Assembly (NCBI GenBank): GCA_024226235.1
Contig: JAAELW010000228.1
Coordinates: 1 to 62,960, forward strand
From: a bacterium
GTDB taxonomy: Bacteria > Myxococcota_A > UBA9160 > UBA6930
Direction: 5' to 3'
DNA: 62,960 nt
The notes under the pieces are model-generated. The model was not told where the DNA came from, searched no databases, and saw nothing but the letters and a program-made list of their open reading frames with translations. The position numbers and the translations under genes were made by a program. Below, one piece after another: positions 27,202 to 37,075 of this stretch (its first letter is position 1; the number at the start of each line of letters is the position of its first letter).

Positions 27202-28540
27202 CCTGGCGCGTCCGTTCGTCGCGTTCGTGGAGCGCTTCTATCCGGATTCGTTCGTATTCGCGATCCTGCTGACAGGCGCGACCTTCGCACTCACAATCGG
27301 GCTCACCGAGACACCGGGAGGGGAGGCGCTCGAAATCTGGGGGCACGGCCTGAAGGGCTTGCTGCCATTCATCACCCAGATCGCATTGACCTTGCTCTGC
27401 GCCCATTCCCTGGCCCACACGGATCTCGTGCGGGCCGCTCTCGAGGCAATGGCCCGCTGGCCGCGAAGCGAGCCCCAGGCCTATGCATGGGTTGCGGTGG
27501 TCGCGGGCGTGGGCAGCCTGATCGCGTGGTCGCTGGGCCTGGTCGTCGGCGCATTGATCGCGCTGGGAGTGGCCCGAGCCGGGCGAACGCGCGGCCTCCG
27601 GCTCCACTATCCGTTGCTCGTGGCCAGCGCCTACGCCGGATTCGTGGTCTGGCATATGGGTTATTCCAGCTCCGCGGCACTCTTCGTGGCCACTCCAGGG
27701 CACGCGCTCGAGGCGATGACCGGCGTCATCCCCGTCACGGAGACGATCTTCGCCCCGTGGAACCTGACCCTCGCCATCCTCACGATCGCCGCAGTCGCGG
27801 CTGTCTGCGCGAGCCTGACTCCCAGGGATGCGGCGCCGGTCGAGTCGGCACCGGTCGAGTGGATCGACACCAGCCCCACACCCGAGCCGAGCGCGCCCGA
27901 TCGCTCGACCTTCGGTCGCCGGCTCGAGCACTCCCGCTGGATCTCGACGGCGATCGGAGCGCTGCTGCTTGCCTATCTGTTCCGCTGGTTCCGAGCCCGA
28001 GGGCTCGAGCTGACGCTCGACGTGGTCAACTGGTCCTTCCTGGGGCTCGGTCTCGTGCTCGCCCGTTCGCCGATCCACTATGTGTCTCTGGTTCAGGGTG
28101 CCGGGCGGACCCTGGGGCCGATCATCCTCCAGTATCCGTTCTACGCCGGCATCATGGCGCTGATGACCGGAACCGATCTGGTCCACCTGTTCTCCGACGG
28201 CTTCGTCGCACTGGCCTCGCCGGAGACACTCGGATTCTGGGCCTTCCTCTCCGGTGGCGCTCTCAACTTCTTCGTACCCTCTGGAGGTGGCCAATGGGCC
28301 GTCCAGGGGCCGATCTTCCTGGAGGCCGCCCAGAAGCTCGGCGTGGCGGCGCCGGTCGTCGTGATGGGAGTGGCCTACGGCGACCAATGGACCAATCTGA
28401 TCCAACCATTCTGGACACTTCCCCTGCTGGCGATCGCGGGCCTCCGGGCCGGCGCCATCATGGGCTACTGCTTCGTGGTGTTCCTGGTGACGTTCGTGCT
28501 GTTCGGGGGCGGCCTGCTGCTGGTCGGGTCCGGAGGTTGA
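27182..28540 (+). CDS. Short-chain fatty acid transporter, AtoE family
   Basis: PDSFVFAILLTGATF, VVWHMGYSSSAALFVATPGH, NFFVPSGGGQWAVQGP, GVAYGDQWTNLIQPFW. Confidence 0.9.
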   Translation: MRVSADTLARPFVAFVERFYPDSFVFAILLTGATFALTIGLTETPGGEALEIWGHGLKGLLPFITQIALTLLCAHSLAHTDLVRAALEAMARWPRSEPQAYAWVAVVAGVGSLIAWSLGLVVGALIALGVARAGRTRGLRLHYPLLVASAYAGFVVWHMGYSSSAALFVATPGHALEAMTGVIPVTETIFAPWNLTLAILTIAAVAAVCASLTPRDAAPVESAPVEWIDTSPTPEPSAPDRSTFGRRLEHSRWISTAIGALLLAYLFRWFRARGLELTLDVVNWSFLGLGLVLARSPIHYVSLVQGAGRTLGPIILQYPFYAGIMALMTGTDLVHLFSDGFVALASPETLGFWAFLSGGALNFFVPSGGGQWAVQGPIFLEAAQKLGVAAPVVVMGVAYGDQWTNLIQPFWTLPLLAIAGLRAGAIMGYCFVVFLVTFVLFGGGLLLVGSGG

Positions 28541-28632
28541 ATCGCGTCGGGCTGGCTACCATTGCTTCCTGATCGGGCCATCGCATTGCGGTGCCCCCCC
28601 GGCAATACGGCCTGAACTGGAGCACCACCCCT

Positions 28633-30246
28633 ATGAGTCTACGAGGTACCGGCCAAGGCGGTCCCCTGCTCCGGACCCTGGAGATCTTCCAGGTCCTGGG
28701 CGATAGCGGCTTCTTGAGCCCGCGCTTCCTGGCAACCCTGCTTCCCGCGGCCAGGAAATTCGGCAGTACCACCGCCGCGGGCTTTTCGGCCGCTGCGGCC
28801 CGCAACCCGAACCAGCCCGCCGTGATCGACGAAGCGGGGACGATCACATTCAAGGAACTCGACGAAACGACCAACGCGATCGCACGGGGGTTGCACGCTG
28901 CCGGCGTCGGGCCGGGCGACGGCGTCGGACTCTTCGCGCGCAACCACAGGGGTTTCGTCCAGGCCCAGATCGCGTTGGACAAGCTCGGCGCCAACTCGTT
29001 GCTGTTGAACACGGGCTTCGCGCCGCCTCAACTGCAGGAGGTCTGCACTCGAGAAGGCACCAAGGTCCTCCTCTACGACGAAGAATTCCGCGCCATCGTC
29101 GAGGGTGGTGCCAGCGACCACGTGGGCTTCCTGACCTGGGCGGACTCGGAGGACGTGCCGGAGACAACGCTCTCCCAGCTTGCGGGCGCCCATCCCACGG
29201 GGCCCATCGACCCGCCGTCACAACCTGGCCGCACCACGATCCTGACTTCCGGAACCACCGGCACGCCGAAGGGTGCCCAGCGCACAGTGAAGAGCCAGGG
29301 CATCGACGGACTGATCGGGCTCTTTGGCCGCATGCCGCTGCGAACCGGGACCCGGAACCTGATCGTGGCTCCCACCTTCCACTCCTGGGGTGGCCTGCAC
29401 CTGCTTCTCGCGTCCCAGCTGGGATGCACAGCGGTCCTGCGCCGACGCTTCGATCCGGAAGACACCCTCGCCGCAATCCAGGAGCACCGGCCGGAAGTCC
29501 TGGCCGTGGTACCGGTGATGATGCAGCGCATCCTGGCGTTGGGTGACGACGTGATCGGCCGCTACGACACCTCGTCGCTCGAAGCCGTCTGCGCCAGCGG
29601 CTCCGCGCTACCCGGCGAGCTGGCCCTGCGTTGGATGAACACCTTCGGCGACAACATCTACAACCTCTACGGCTCGACAGAGGTGGCCCAGGCCTCGATC
29701 GCGATGCCCGACGAGCTGCGTTCGGCCCCGGGTACTGCCGGTCGCCCTCCTCGGGGCGTCACGGTGCGCATCCTCGACAGCCAAGGGCACGAAGTTCCCC
29801 AGGGTGTCACCGGACGTATCTTCGTCGGCAACGACAACCAGTTCGAGGGCTATACCGGCGGCGGAAACAAGGAGATCATCGACGGCCTGATGTCGAGCGG
29901 CGACGTCGGCCATTTCGATGAGAACGGTCTGCTCTTCGTCGACGGCCGCGACGACGACATGATCATCTCGGGCGGTGAGAACGTCTTCCCGCGCGAGGTC
30001 GAAGACCTGCTCGCGGACCACGAGGATGTCGTCGAAGCCGCGGTGGTCGGCGTCCCCGACGAAGAGTTCGGCCAGCGGCTGAAGGGCTTCGTCGTCCTCC
30101 GCGAGGGCGGCAGCGCCGACGAAGCCGCACTGAAGGACTACGTCAAGAGCCACCTGGCCCGCTACAAGGTGCCGCGCGAAATCGCGTTCCTGGACGCCCT
30201 ACCTCGAAACCCCACCGGCAAGGTTCTCAAACGACAACTGGATTGA
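28633..30246 (+). CDS. AMP-binding acyl-CoA synthetase
   Basis: ILTSGTTGTPKGAQR, NLYGSTEVAQ, MIISGGENVFPREVEDLL, PRNPTGKVLKRQL. Confidence 0.92.
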   Translation: MSLRGTGQGGPLLRTLEIFQVLGDSGFLSPRFLATLLPAARKFGSTTAAGFSAAAARNPNQPAVIDEAGTITFKELDETTNAIARGLHAAGVGPGDGVGLFARNHRGFVQAQIALDKLGANSLLLNTGFAPPQLQEVCTREGTKVLLYDEEFRAIVEGGASDHVGFLTWADSEDVPETTLSQLAGAHPTGPIDPPSQPGRTTILTSGTTGTPKGAQRTVKSQGIDGLIGLFGRMPLRTGTRNLIVAPTFHSWGGLHLLLASQLGCTAVLRRRFDPEDTLAAIQEHRPEVLAVVPVMMQRILALGDDVIGRYDTSSLEAVCASGSALPGELALRWMNTFGDNIYNLYGSTEVAQASIAMPDELRSAPGTAGRPPRGVTVRILDSQGHEVPQGVTGRIFVGNDNQFEGYTGGGNKEIIDGLMSSGDVGHFDENGLLFVDGRDDDMIISGGENVFPREVEDLLADHEDVVEAAVVGVPDEEFGQRLKGFVVLREGGSADEAALKDYVKSHLARYKVPREIAFLDALPRNPTGKVLKRQLD

Positions 30247-30262
30247 GAAGTGGGGCCGCTTC

Positions 30263-31180
30263 TCAGCTCTCCAGGCCGCCGTCGAAATCCATGCCGTTCA
30301 TTCCGGCGTTCTTGCGTGCTTGCTTCACCATGTCGCGCACGATTGGGCCAAGGGTCGTCGGATCGGAAACTGGCGGGACCGTCGGCCCGCGGTGCCAGCC
30401 CTCGGCGATCGCCAACACGCCACCGGAAGCCTCGAATATGCGACCGGTCACGTCGCGCGATTCGGTACTGGCGAGCCAGGTCACGATCGGTGCGATCCAA
30501 CGGGGGCTCTGCGCTTCGCGCATCTCGTCGGTGATCTCGCCGGGCTGGAGATCCTCGGTGAGCCGCGTGAGTGCGCCGGGTGCGATGCAGTTCACCGTCA
30601 CGCCATACCGCTTGAGCTCGCGGGAAGCGATGATCGTAAACGCGGCGATACCGGCCTTTGCCGCACCGTAGTTGGTCTGACCCGCGTTGCCGTAGATTCC
30701 GGAGACGGAGCTCGTGTTGATCAAGCGAGCGTCCACCGGGTTGCCCGCCTTGCTCTGCTCCCGCCAGTAGCCAGCAGCATGATGAGCGGGAGCGAAAGTA
30801 CCCTTCAGGTGGACCTGGATCACCGCATCCCACTCGCTCTCCTGCATGTTCACGAGCATGCGGTCGCGCAGGATTCCAGCATTGTTCACCAACGCATCGA
30901 GCCGGCCATAGGTATCGATGGCCTGCTGGATCATCTCCTTCGCCTGACCGAAGTCGCTCACATCGGATCCATTCGCCACGGCTTCCCCTCCGGAAGCCTT
31001 GATCTCGTTCACGACTTCGTCGGCCGGGCCGAGATCCGAACCGGTGCCATCACGGGCTCCGCCGAGATCGTTGACGACGACCTTGGCGCCGTGGTCGGCC
31101 AACATCAGTGCGTACTCACGACCGATACCTCGTCCGGCCCCGGTGACGATGACAACGCGATCTTCGCAGAAAGTACCCAT
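30263..31180 (-). CDS. Short-chain dehydrogenase/reductase
   Basis: VIVTGAGRGIGREYALMLA, LVNNAGILRD, TNYGAAKAGIAAF. Confidence 0.92.
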   Translation of the reverse strand: MGTFCEDRVVIVTGAGRGIGREYALMLADHGAKVVVNDLGGARDGTGSDLGPADEVVNEIKASGGEAVANGSDVSDFGQAKEMIQQAIDTYGRLDALVNNAGILRDRMLVNMQESEWDAVIQVHLKGTFAPAHHAAGYWREQSKAGNPVDARLINTSSVSGIYGNAGQTNYGAAKAGIAAFTIIASRELKRYGVTVNCIAPGALTRLTEDLQPGEITDEMREAQSPRWIAPIVTWLASTESRDVTGRIFEASGGVLAIAEGWHRGPTVPPVSDPTTLGPIVRDMVKQARKNAGMNGMDFDGGLES

Positions 31181-31245
31181 GGCTTTGCCTCCATTCGAGG
31201 GCGGGACGGTAGCGCGTCTTGCCGCGCCAGGCTGCCCCTCGCAAA

Positions 31246-32862
31246 TCAGGTGAGCGCCCCCTCGACCACCCCACGCGCCCACTTGTAGTCGGCTTTGCCG
31301 TTCGGCGCACGGCGCACCTGGTCGACCACGAAGATCTGTTTCGGAACCTTGTAGGCCGCGAGATTTCCCCGCGTGAATTCGCGCAGGGCTTCACCGTCGG
31401 TGCTGGCACCTGGACGCAATGAAGCCACCCCCGTGACTCGCTGACCGAATTTCTCGTCTTCGACGCCTACGACCAGACAGTCCACCACATCAGGGTGCTG
31501 CTTGACCGCTTCTTCCACCTCTTCCGGGTAGACCTTCTCACCCGCAGTGTTGATGCAATTCGAACCTCGACCGAGAAGTGTCAAACTGCCGTCTGCCTCG
31601 ACGATCGCCCAGTCACCGGGGAACGAGTAGCGTTTGCCATCGATGGTCTTGAATGTGGCGCGACTCTTTTCCTCGTCCTTGTAGTAGCCGATCGGAACAC
31701 TTCCACCGGCAGCCACCAACCCGGTCTCGCCCGAGCCCGGCACGACCTCTCGCCCGTCCTCGGTGAAGACCTTGGTGGTGGGGTTCATCGCAAACCTCGC
31801 GGTCTGGCCGATGTTTCCACGCGTGGTGACCTGCGTGCCCATGCTGCCCTCGCTGGAGCCCATCGCATCGATCAATACGAACGGGTGGTGCTCGAGCAGC
31901 TGCTCTTTCACTTCGGAAGTCCACATGACCCCTGACGAGACCACGAGCTTCACGCTGCTGGGATCGTAGGGTTGGCCCTTGTCCCTGGCCTCGGCAAACG
32001 CGCGCAGCATCGGCTTGGCAAATGCATCGCCGACGATCACCAACTGGCTCGCCTTCTCCCGCTGGGTGGTTGCCCATAGCTCGTGCGCATCGAATGAGCG
32101 CTCGGTCAGCATCACCACCCGAGCGCCAGTGCAATGGGGAACCATCACACCCAACCACATCCCCGTGCCGTGCATCAACGGGCAGGCAGGAATCGCGACT
32201 TCGCCAATTCCTTCTTCCCGCATCTTCGCCGCGATCTCGGGGATTTCCTGGACCTCGGGAATCCCCTGCGTGCCGAACGTGAATGCGTACCCGATGAAGC
32301 CTTGGAGCAAGCCCCCGATGTCATACATCACGCCCTTCGGCATGCCGGTCGTTCCGCCGGTGTAGAGCATGTAGACATCATCCGATGAGCGCGTGATGCG
32401 GGGTGCCGGATCGTTCCCCGCGACCAACGTCTCGAAGGGGATCGCTCCCTCGACGGATTCCCCGCCGTCATCGACTTCCACCCAGAGCTTCACCTTGGGT
32501 GCCTTGTCCTTCACGCGGGCCACGCGCTCGCCCAGACTCTTGTGGAAGAACAGTGCTTCGGCATCCGAATTCTCGAGCAGGTAGAGAAGTTCGTCGTCCA
32601 GGTAGCGGTAGTTGATATTGATGGGAACGTGACGACCCTTGAAGGCGCCAAACTGCGTCTCCAGGTACTCGGTACCGTTGTACAGATACAGGCCCACCTT
32701 CGAATCCGGCCCGAGTCCGGCGGCGGAGAGTGCGGAGGCAATTCGCGCGGCGCGGTCGTCGTACTTGCTCCAGGTGCGGCGGCTCTGGCCACAGACGAGC
32801 GCCTCGGCATCCCCGATCCGATCGGCGATGCCCTCCCAGAGCGTCGCGAAATGCATCTCCAT
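31246..32862 (-). CDS. AMP-binding acyl-CoA synthetase
   Basis: MLYTGGTTGMPKGVMYD, INTAGEKVYPEEVEEAVK, RRAPNGKADYKWAR. Confidence 0.92.
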   Translation of the reverse strand: MEMHFATLWEGIADRIGDAEALVCGQSRRTWSKYDDRAARIASALSAAGLGPDSKVGLYLYNGTEYLETQFGAFKGRHVPININYRYLDDELLYLLENSDAEALFFHKSLGERVARVKDKAPKVKLWVEVDDGGESVEGAIPFETLVAGNDPAPRITRSSDDVYMLYTGGTTGMPKGVMYDIGGLLQGFIGYAFTFGTQGIPEVQEIPEIAAKMREEGIGEVAIPACPLMHGTGMWLGVMVPHCTGARVVMLTERSFDAHELWATTQREKASQLVIVGDAFAKPMLRAFAEARDKGQPYDPSSVKLVVSSGVMWTSEVKEQLLEHHPFVLIDAMGSSEGSMGTQVTTRGNIGQTARFAMNPTTKVFTEDGREVVPGSGETGLVAAGGSVPIGYYKDEEKSRATFKTIDGKRYSFPGDWAIVEADGSLTLLGRGSNCINTAGEKVYPEEVEEAVKQHPDVVDCLVVGVEDEKFGQRVTGVASLRPGASTDGEALREFTRGNLAAYKVPKQIFVVDQVRRAPNGKADYKWARGVVEGALT

Positions 32863-32959
32863 GGTCGTTCCCTTCCCTTTCATGACTTGTGCGAAGCGGT
32901 CGATTGGACTCGACCTCTCCCTCGATGTCAACCTGCTCCATCAGGCGTACCCTCGGGTG

Positions 32960-33598
32960 ATGCACTCGGACGCGATCGACCAGCTCCTGAGCAGCTACTT
33001 GAAGCAGCCCGTCCGGATGAGCTGGAAAGGCGCGGTCGCGGACACGATACGGGGGAGCTTCGAACTGCCGCGGGTGGAGCTGGGTGGGATCGCGACCGCC
33101 TGGGTGCCCTTCGAGGAGGTCGTCCTGGAAGCGGATCGTGTGATCTTCCATCCGGGCATTCCAGCCAGGCTGGCGATCGAGGCCCCTCGAATCGAACTGG
33201 CCGTCGGCCAGATCGAAATCGACCAGTGGATGGACCGTCTCCAGCTCCCCTTCCGACTGGCGCTGGAAGAGACCTCCCTCGTCCTCAAATCGAGTATTGC
33301 TGGCTTCGCGGTCGGAGAACTCGAAGCCAGCCTCGATGTGGTTGGCGGATGGTTCGTACTGAAGCCTCGACGCGCCAGTGTCCTCGGAATTCCTGGATTC
33401 ATGGCACCCTTGTTCCGGACCTACCTTCCGCTGCCACCGCTTCCAAAGGACGCCCGCCTGCTCGCGATCGGGCACGAGCCGGGCCTGCTACGTCTGACCC
33501 TGGAAGCCGACGACTTCGAGGAGCGGATCACTCCGGGTATCGTGGGTCGCTTGCAGAGGCGGATGATGCCGACGATAGGGCTCGGCAGCCCGTTCTGA
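32960..33598 (+). CDS. DUF2993-like lipid-binding domain protein
   Basis: 213 aa, codon bias; repeated beta strands (IELAVGQIEIDQWMD, FEERITPGIVGRLQRRM). Confidence 0.5.
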   Translation: MHSDAIDQLLSSYLKQPVRMSWKGAVADTIRGSFELPRVELGGIATAWVPFEEVVLEADRVIFHPGIPARLAIEAPRIELAVGQIEIDQWMDRLQLPFRLALEETSLVLKSSIAGFAVGELEASLDVVGGWFVLKPRRASVLGIPGFMAPLFRTYLPLPPLPKDARLLAIGHEPGLLRLTLEADDFEERITPGIVGRLQRRMMPTIGLGSPF

Positions 33599-33648
33599 CT
33601 CCTCTGTCTCCTAGGATGAACACGCCCGCATCTGAACTCAGCCCAGGG

Positions 33649-34254
33649 TCAGGCGAGCAGCCGGCACAGCGTCCCTTGGATGACCACAGATGCACGTGCC
33701 CGACTCAGTCGTTGCTCGGATCGGAGCCGGTCCCAGGCCTCGAACGAAGTCGCCAGCTCGGCCGCGTCGACCAGCTCCGCGTCGACGCGTTCGAGCTCCG
33801 GGAGCCATCGCAGGAGATTCGCACGCAGCTCCCGCACGTAGGTTGCGTGGCTACCTCGAAGGTACTGGGAGTGCCAGCGTTGAAGCGCCGCCGAACGATG
33901 GTAGGGCGCAGCGCGCTCGAAGAGATCTGCCCGCCGCGCGACCAGTGCCTTTACCCGCTCCTCGACTCCGCCCTCGGGCTGGCCGGCTCTCACCAGCGGA
34001 CGAAGCTCCTCCCGCAATTCCGCATCCATCTCGGAGTAAAGGGTTTCCATGTCCGAGAAATGGCGGAATACGGTTCGGATCCCCACGCCCGCTCGCTCGG
34101 CCACCTGCTGCGCCGTGGGACGTGGACTGCCCTCCCCGATCAGCTCCATCAACGCCTGAACGATGGCCTTGCGGCTGCGCTCCGAGCGCCGGGCGCGACC
34201 ATCGGAGCGTTCGGCGTCAGAAGGCGGGGCCGTGTCGGGAGCGGTTCGGGCCAT
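33649..34254 (-). CDS. TetR/AcrR family transcriptional regulator
   Basis: RKAIVQALMELIGEGSPRPTAQQVAERAGVGIRTVFRHFSDMETLY. Confidence 0.9.
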   Translation of the reverse strand: MARTAPDTAPPSDAERSDGRARRSERSRKAIVQALMELIGEGSPRPTAQQVAERAGVGIRTVFRHFSDMETLYSEMDAELREELRPLVRAGQPEGGVEERVKALVARRADLFERAAPYHRSAALQRWHSQYLRGSHATYVRELRANLLRWLPELERVDAELVDAAELATSFEAWDRLRSEQRLSRARASVVIQGTLCRLLA

Positions 34255-34439
34255 GGACAAAAGATGGCAGAAACCATGCCATAACTCGACCCCGGATCCT
34301 GCGGGGGCCTTTCGCACGCTGGTCTGGCGGCCGTTGGATGATTCTCCCAATACGAACAGGAAGCCCGAACAGGAAGCCGGACCGATCCCGGATACCCATC
34401 TGCGCACGAGGTGCGTATCGGACACCCGCAACGCCTGAG

Positions 34440-34492
34440 CCAAGCATTCGAACGATCATCACATCCACGATTGTGATGACAGTCATGCTTGG
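34440..34492. promoter_or_regulatory. Nested inverted repeat in TetR/PilZ divergent intergenic region
   Basis: CCAAGCAT-N8-TCATCACA-N8-TGTGATGA-N5-ATGCTTGG; both arms perfect 8 bp. Confidence 0.65.
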
Positions 34493-34535
34493 ACACGGCC
34501 GCTCTTCCGTCGCATCCGACTGGAGGTAGTCGCCG

Positions 34536-35276
34536 ATGATGAAGCGTACTCAGCGGGCCGTGCTCCTGTTGGATGTGGGACAGGGCTCATTTGCGATCCT
34601 TGCCGGGCGCATCAGTAGGCTGGGCTTCCGCGTATTGCGGGTAAAGACACCGGAGGAAGCCATCCCCGTGCTGGCGGATCCGCGCTTTGCCGTGCATGCG
34701 CTGATCGTGCCGCCGGACCTGCCGGTCCCGGACCTGAGGACGACGCTGGCTGCGTTGCGTCTCCAATCGACCCGGGAGGCCCTCGCCATCCTGGTGAGCC
34801 TTCCGCGCAGCACACCGAAGCCGGAGCGCGAGTGGCTTGCCCGCGCGGGCATCGATCTTCCCTTGTTCGACCCGATCAATGCCCACTCGCTTCGTTTTCA
34901 GCTGAACCGCGCGATTGCGGGCGCGATTCCGGCGCGTCGCGAGCGGAACAAACGACGCGCGCCGGCCAGCCACGAGGTGACACTGCACAACCGCCGGCGT
35001 CGGCGGCCGGCGAGGCTCTACACGTTCTCTTCTCGGGGAGCCTTCCTCTGCTGCGAAGCGACCTTTCTCCGCAAGAGCCGCTTCGATCTCGAGCTCGGCA
35101 TCGCCGGGCTTCCTCGTCGTATTCCCAGCGAGGTCGTGATGACCAACGTTGCGGGCAATCTCTCACACAACGCCCTGCCCCACGGCATGGCCGTCCACTT
35201 CGGCGGCCTCGAATCAGAGCAAGAGACTGCGCTGGAGTTGCTCGTAGACAAGGTGTTGAGGCGCCTCGAGCTCTAG
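34536..35276 (+). CDS. Degenerate receiver-like domain plus PilZ domain protein
   Basis: REC-like N-terminus without the phosphoacceptor Asp; RRRRPARLYTFSSRGAFL and PHGMAVHFGGLESEQ as in PilZ. Confidence 0.65.
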   Translation: MMKRTQRAVLLLDVGQGSFAILAGRISRLGFRVLRVKTPEEAIPVLADPRFAVHALIVPPDLPVPDLRTTLAALRLQSTREALAILVSLPRSTPKPEREWLARAGIDLPLFDPINAHSLRFQLNRAIAGAIPARRERNKRRAPASHEVTLHNRRRRRPARLYTFSSRGAFLCCEATFLRKSRFDLELGIAGLPRRIPSEVVMTNVAGNLSHNALPHGMAVHFGGLESEQETALELLVDKVLRRLEL

Positions 35277-35532
35277 GCCCCGTGTTCGGGCCAGTGTCCG
35301 GTCGGTACCTCGTCGGATTCACTCCGACTTGCACTGGAACTGCGCATCAGGTGCGCAATACCTCGTGAAATTTCAGGAAACACGTGTTTTTGGGGTTAAT
35401 TCCACCCGGCGAATTGCCGAATTCATATGAAACCGAACAGACCTTTCGAGTTACCGCGCGGGCGGATCGGAGCTGAGGCGACAGACGTCTCTCCCGGGCC
35501 GGATCGGACGTGGACCGGAAAGGATTGCTCCG

Positions 35533-36183
35533 ATGTTCCGTCTCTTCCTCGCCTCGATGTTTCTGCTGGCCTCCTCTCAAGCCACGGCCGCAACGATCAT
35601 CACCAGCTCTCTCGATGCAGCACTCTCCGGTGCCACGCTGATCGATCTCGACGGAGAGCCGGATGGCACCGACTTCGTGAACACATCCGTCAGCGGCCTG
35701 ACGGTGCTGAGCAACGCCAACACGTTGCGCTTCGACGACGACTGGGCAAGCCAGTTCGGCACCACCGGAATCGCGCTCGAAACCCGCTCCGGTGGCGCCG
35801 CTGACGACCTCGAGCTGATCTTTGCCGCTCCGGTCACAGCCTTCGGCTTCGATATCAATGCGCTGGATATCGATCTGACGATGATCCTCTTCGATGCAAT
35901 GGACAACGTGATCGATTCGTTCACGATCGCGAACCAGCCTGGGCTGGGCTTGTCCGGCTTCAACCGTCGGGGCTACGCCGGTGCGAGCTCAGTGGCTCCG
36001 ATTGCGCGTGTGCAGTTGGTCAACGCAACGCAGCACGATTGGTTCCTGATCGACAACATCGCGCTGGTCACCGCGGTACCAGAGGCGGCAACCAGCGTAC
36101 TGCTGGCGACGGGCCTGATCGGACTCGCATTGGCCGGGCGCGAAAGATCCGGTGGAGTGCGACGAGAACACAGCAACGGCTGA
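35533..36183 (+). CDS. Secreted protein with PEP-CTERM-like sorting signal
   Basis: Signal peptide ...SSQATAA; C-terminus VPEAATSVLLATGLIGLALAGRERSGG (PEP-like motif, TM, Arg cluster). Confidence 0.7.
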   Translation: MFRLFLASMFLLASSQATAATIITSSLDAALSGATLIDLDGEPDGTDFVNTSVSGLTVLSNANTLRFDDDWASQFGTTGIALETRSGGAADDLELIFAAPVTAFGFDINALDIDLTMILFDAMDNVIDSFTIANQPGLGLSGFNRRGYAGASSVAPIARVQLVNATQHDWFLIDNIALVTAVPEAATSVLLATGLIGLALAGRERSGGVRREHSNG

Positions 36184-36217
36184 CCTGCGCCCATCGCTTT
36201 GAGCTACGCTCCCGGCG

Positions 36218-37075
36218 ATGGTTGTTGGACGCATCGCTTCCCTTCATCGTCACCCGGTCAAGAGCATGCGAGGAGAGGACCGCAGGTCGGTCTTCCTCGG
36301 TCTCGCTGGCATTCCGGGCGACCGCTCCTGGGCCGTGCGCGACGAGCAGCGCGGCGGCATCCAGGGAGCGAAGAAGATTCCGGCACTCATGGAGTGTGCT
36401 GCACGATTCCTCGAGGAACCGGAGGAAGGCGCGATCCCTGCGCCAGAGATCCAGCTACCGAGTGGCGAACCATTCCTCGCAGACGCACCCGACGCCGCGG
36501 ATCGGCTCGGAGCCTGCGTGGGCCGGGAGGTCACGCTTTGGCCGCTCGTGCCCGCGGAAGCCCTCGAACACTACCGCCGCGCAGCCCCGGATGACCCGGA
36601 CCTGGAGAAGGAGCTGCGCGCGATCTTCGGTCGCCAACCCGACGAGCCGCTACCGGATCTCGGGAAGTTTCCGCCCGAGCTCCTTCAATTCGAATCGCCC
36701 CCAGGAACCTACTTCGATGCGTTCCCTCTCACACTGATGACGACGAGTTCCCTCGCATCAATGCAGAAGGCGCATCCGGAATCGACCTACGACGTGCGGC
36801 GTTTCCGCCCGAATCTGTTGATCGAAACCAAAAGCGACGAGCCCTTCCCCGAGCTCGATTGGGCCGGCCAGCGGCTGCGCATGGGTAGCGCGGTGATCCA
36901 CGTCGAAATGGAATGCCCGCGCTGCGTGATGACGACCCATGGCTTCTCGGACCTGCCAAAGGATCCGGGCATCATGCGCGCGCTCGTCAGGGAAACGGGT
37001 GGAAACCTGGGTGCCTACGCGAGCATCGAAGAGCCCGGCGACGTGAAGGTCGGCGACGAGGTGACACTCCTCTAG
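36218..37075 (+). CDS. MOSC domain protein
   Basis: VGRIASLHRHPVKSMRGEDRRSVFLGLAGIPGDRSWAVRD; CPRCVMTT. Confidence 0.88.
   Translation: MVVGRIASLHRHPVKSMRGEDRRSVFLGLAGIPGDRSWAVRDEQRGGIQGAKKIPALMECAARFLEEPEEGAIPAPEIQLPSGEPFLADAPDAADRLGACVGREVTLWPLVPAEALEHYRRAAPDDPDLEKELRAIFGRQPDEPLPDLGKFPPELLQFESPPGTYFDAFPLTLMTTSSLASMQKAHPESTYDVRRFRPNLLIETKSDEPFPELDWAGQRLRMGSAVIHVEMECPRCVMTTHGFSDLPKDPGIMRALVRETGGNLGAYASIEEPGDVKVGDEVTLL

Noticed and set aside
26831-28405. 524-aa ORF on minus strand
   Set aside because: Antisense to the AtoE-like transporter and the DUF4185-like gene; charged low-complexity translation without a fold, typical of high-GC shadow ORFs.
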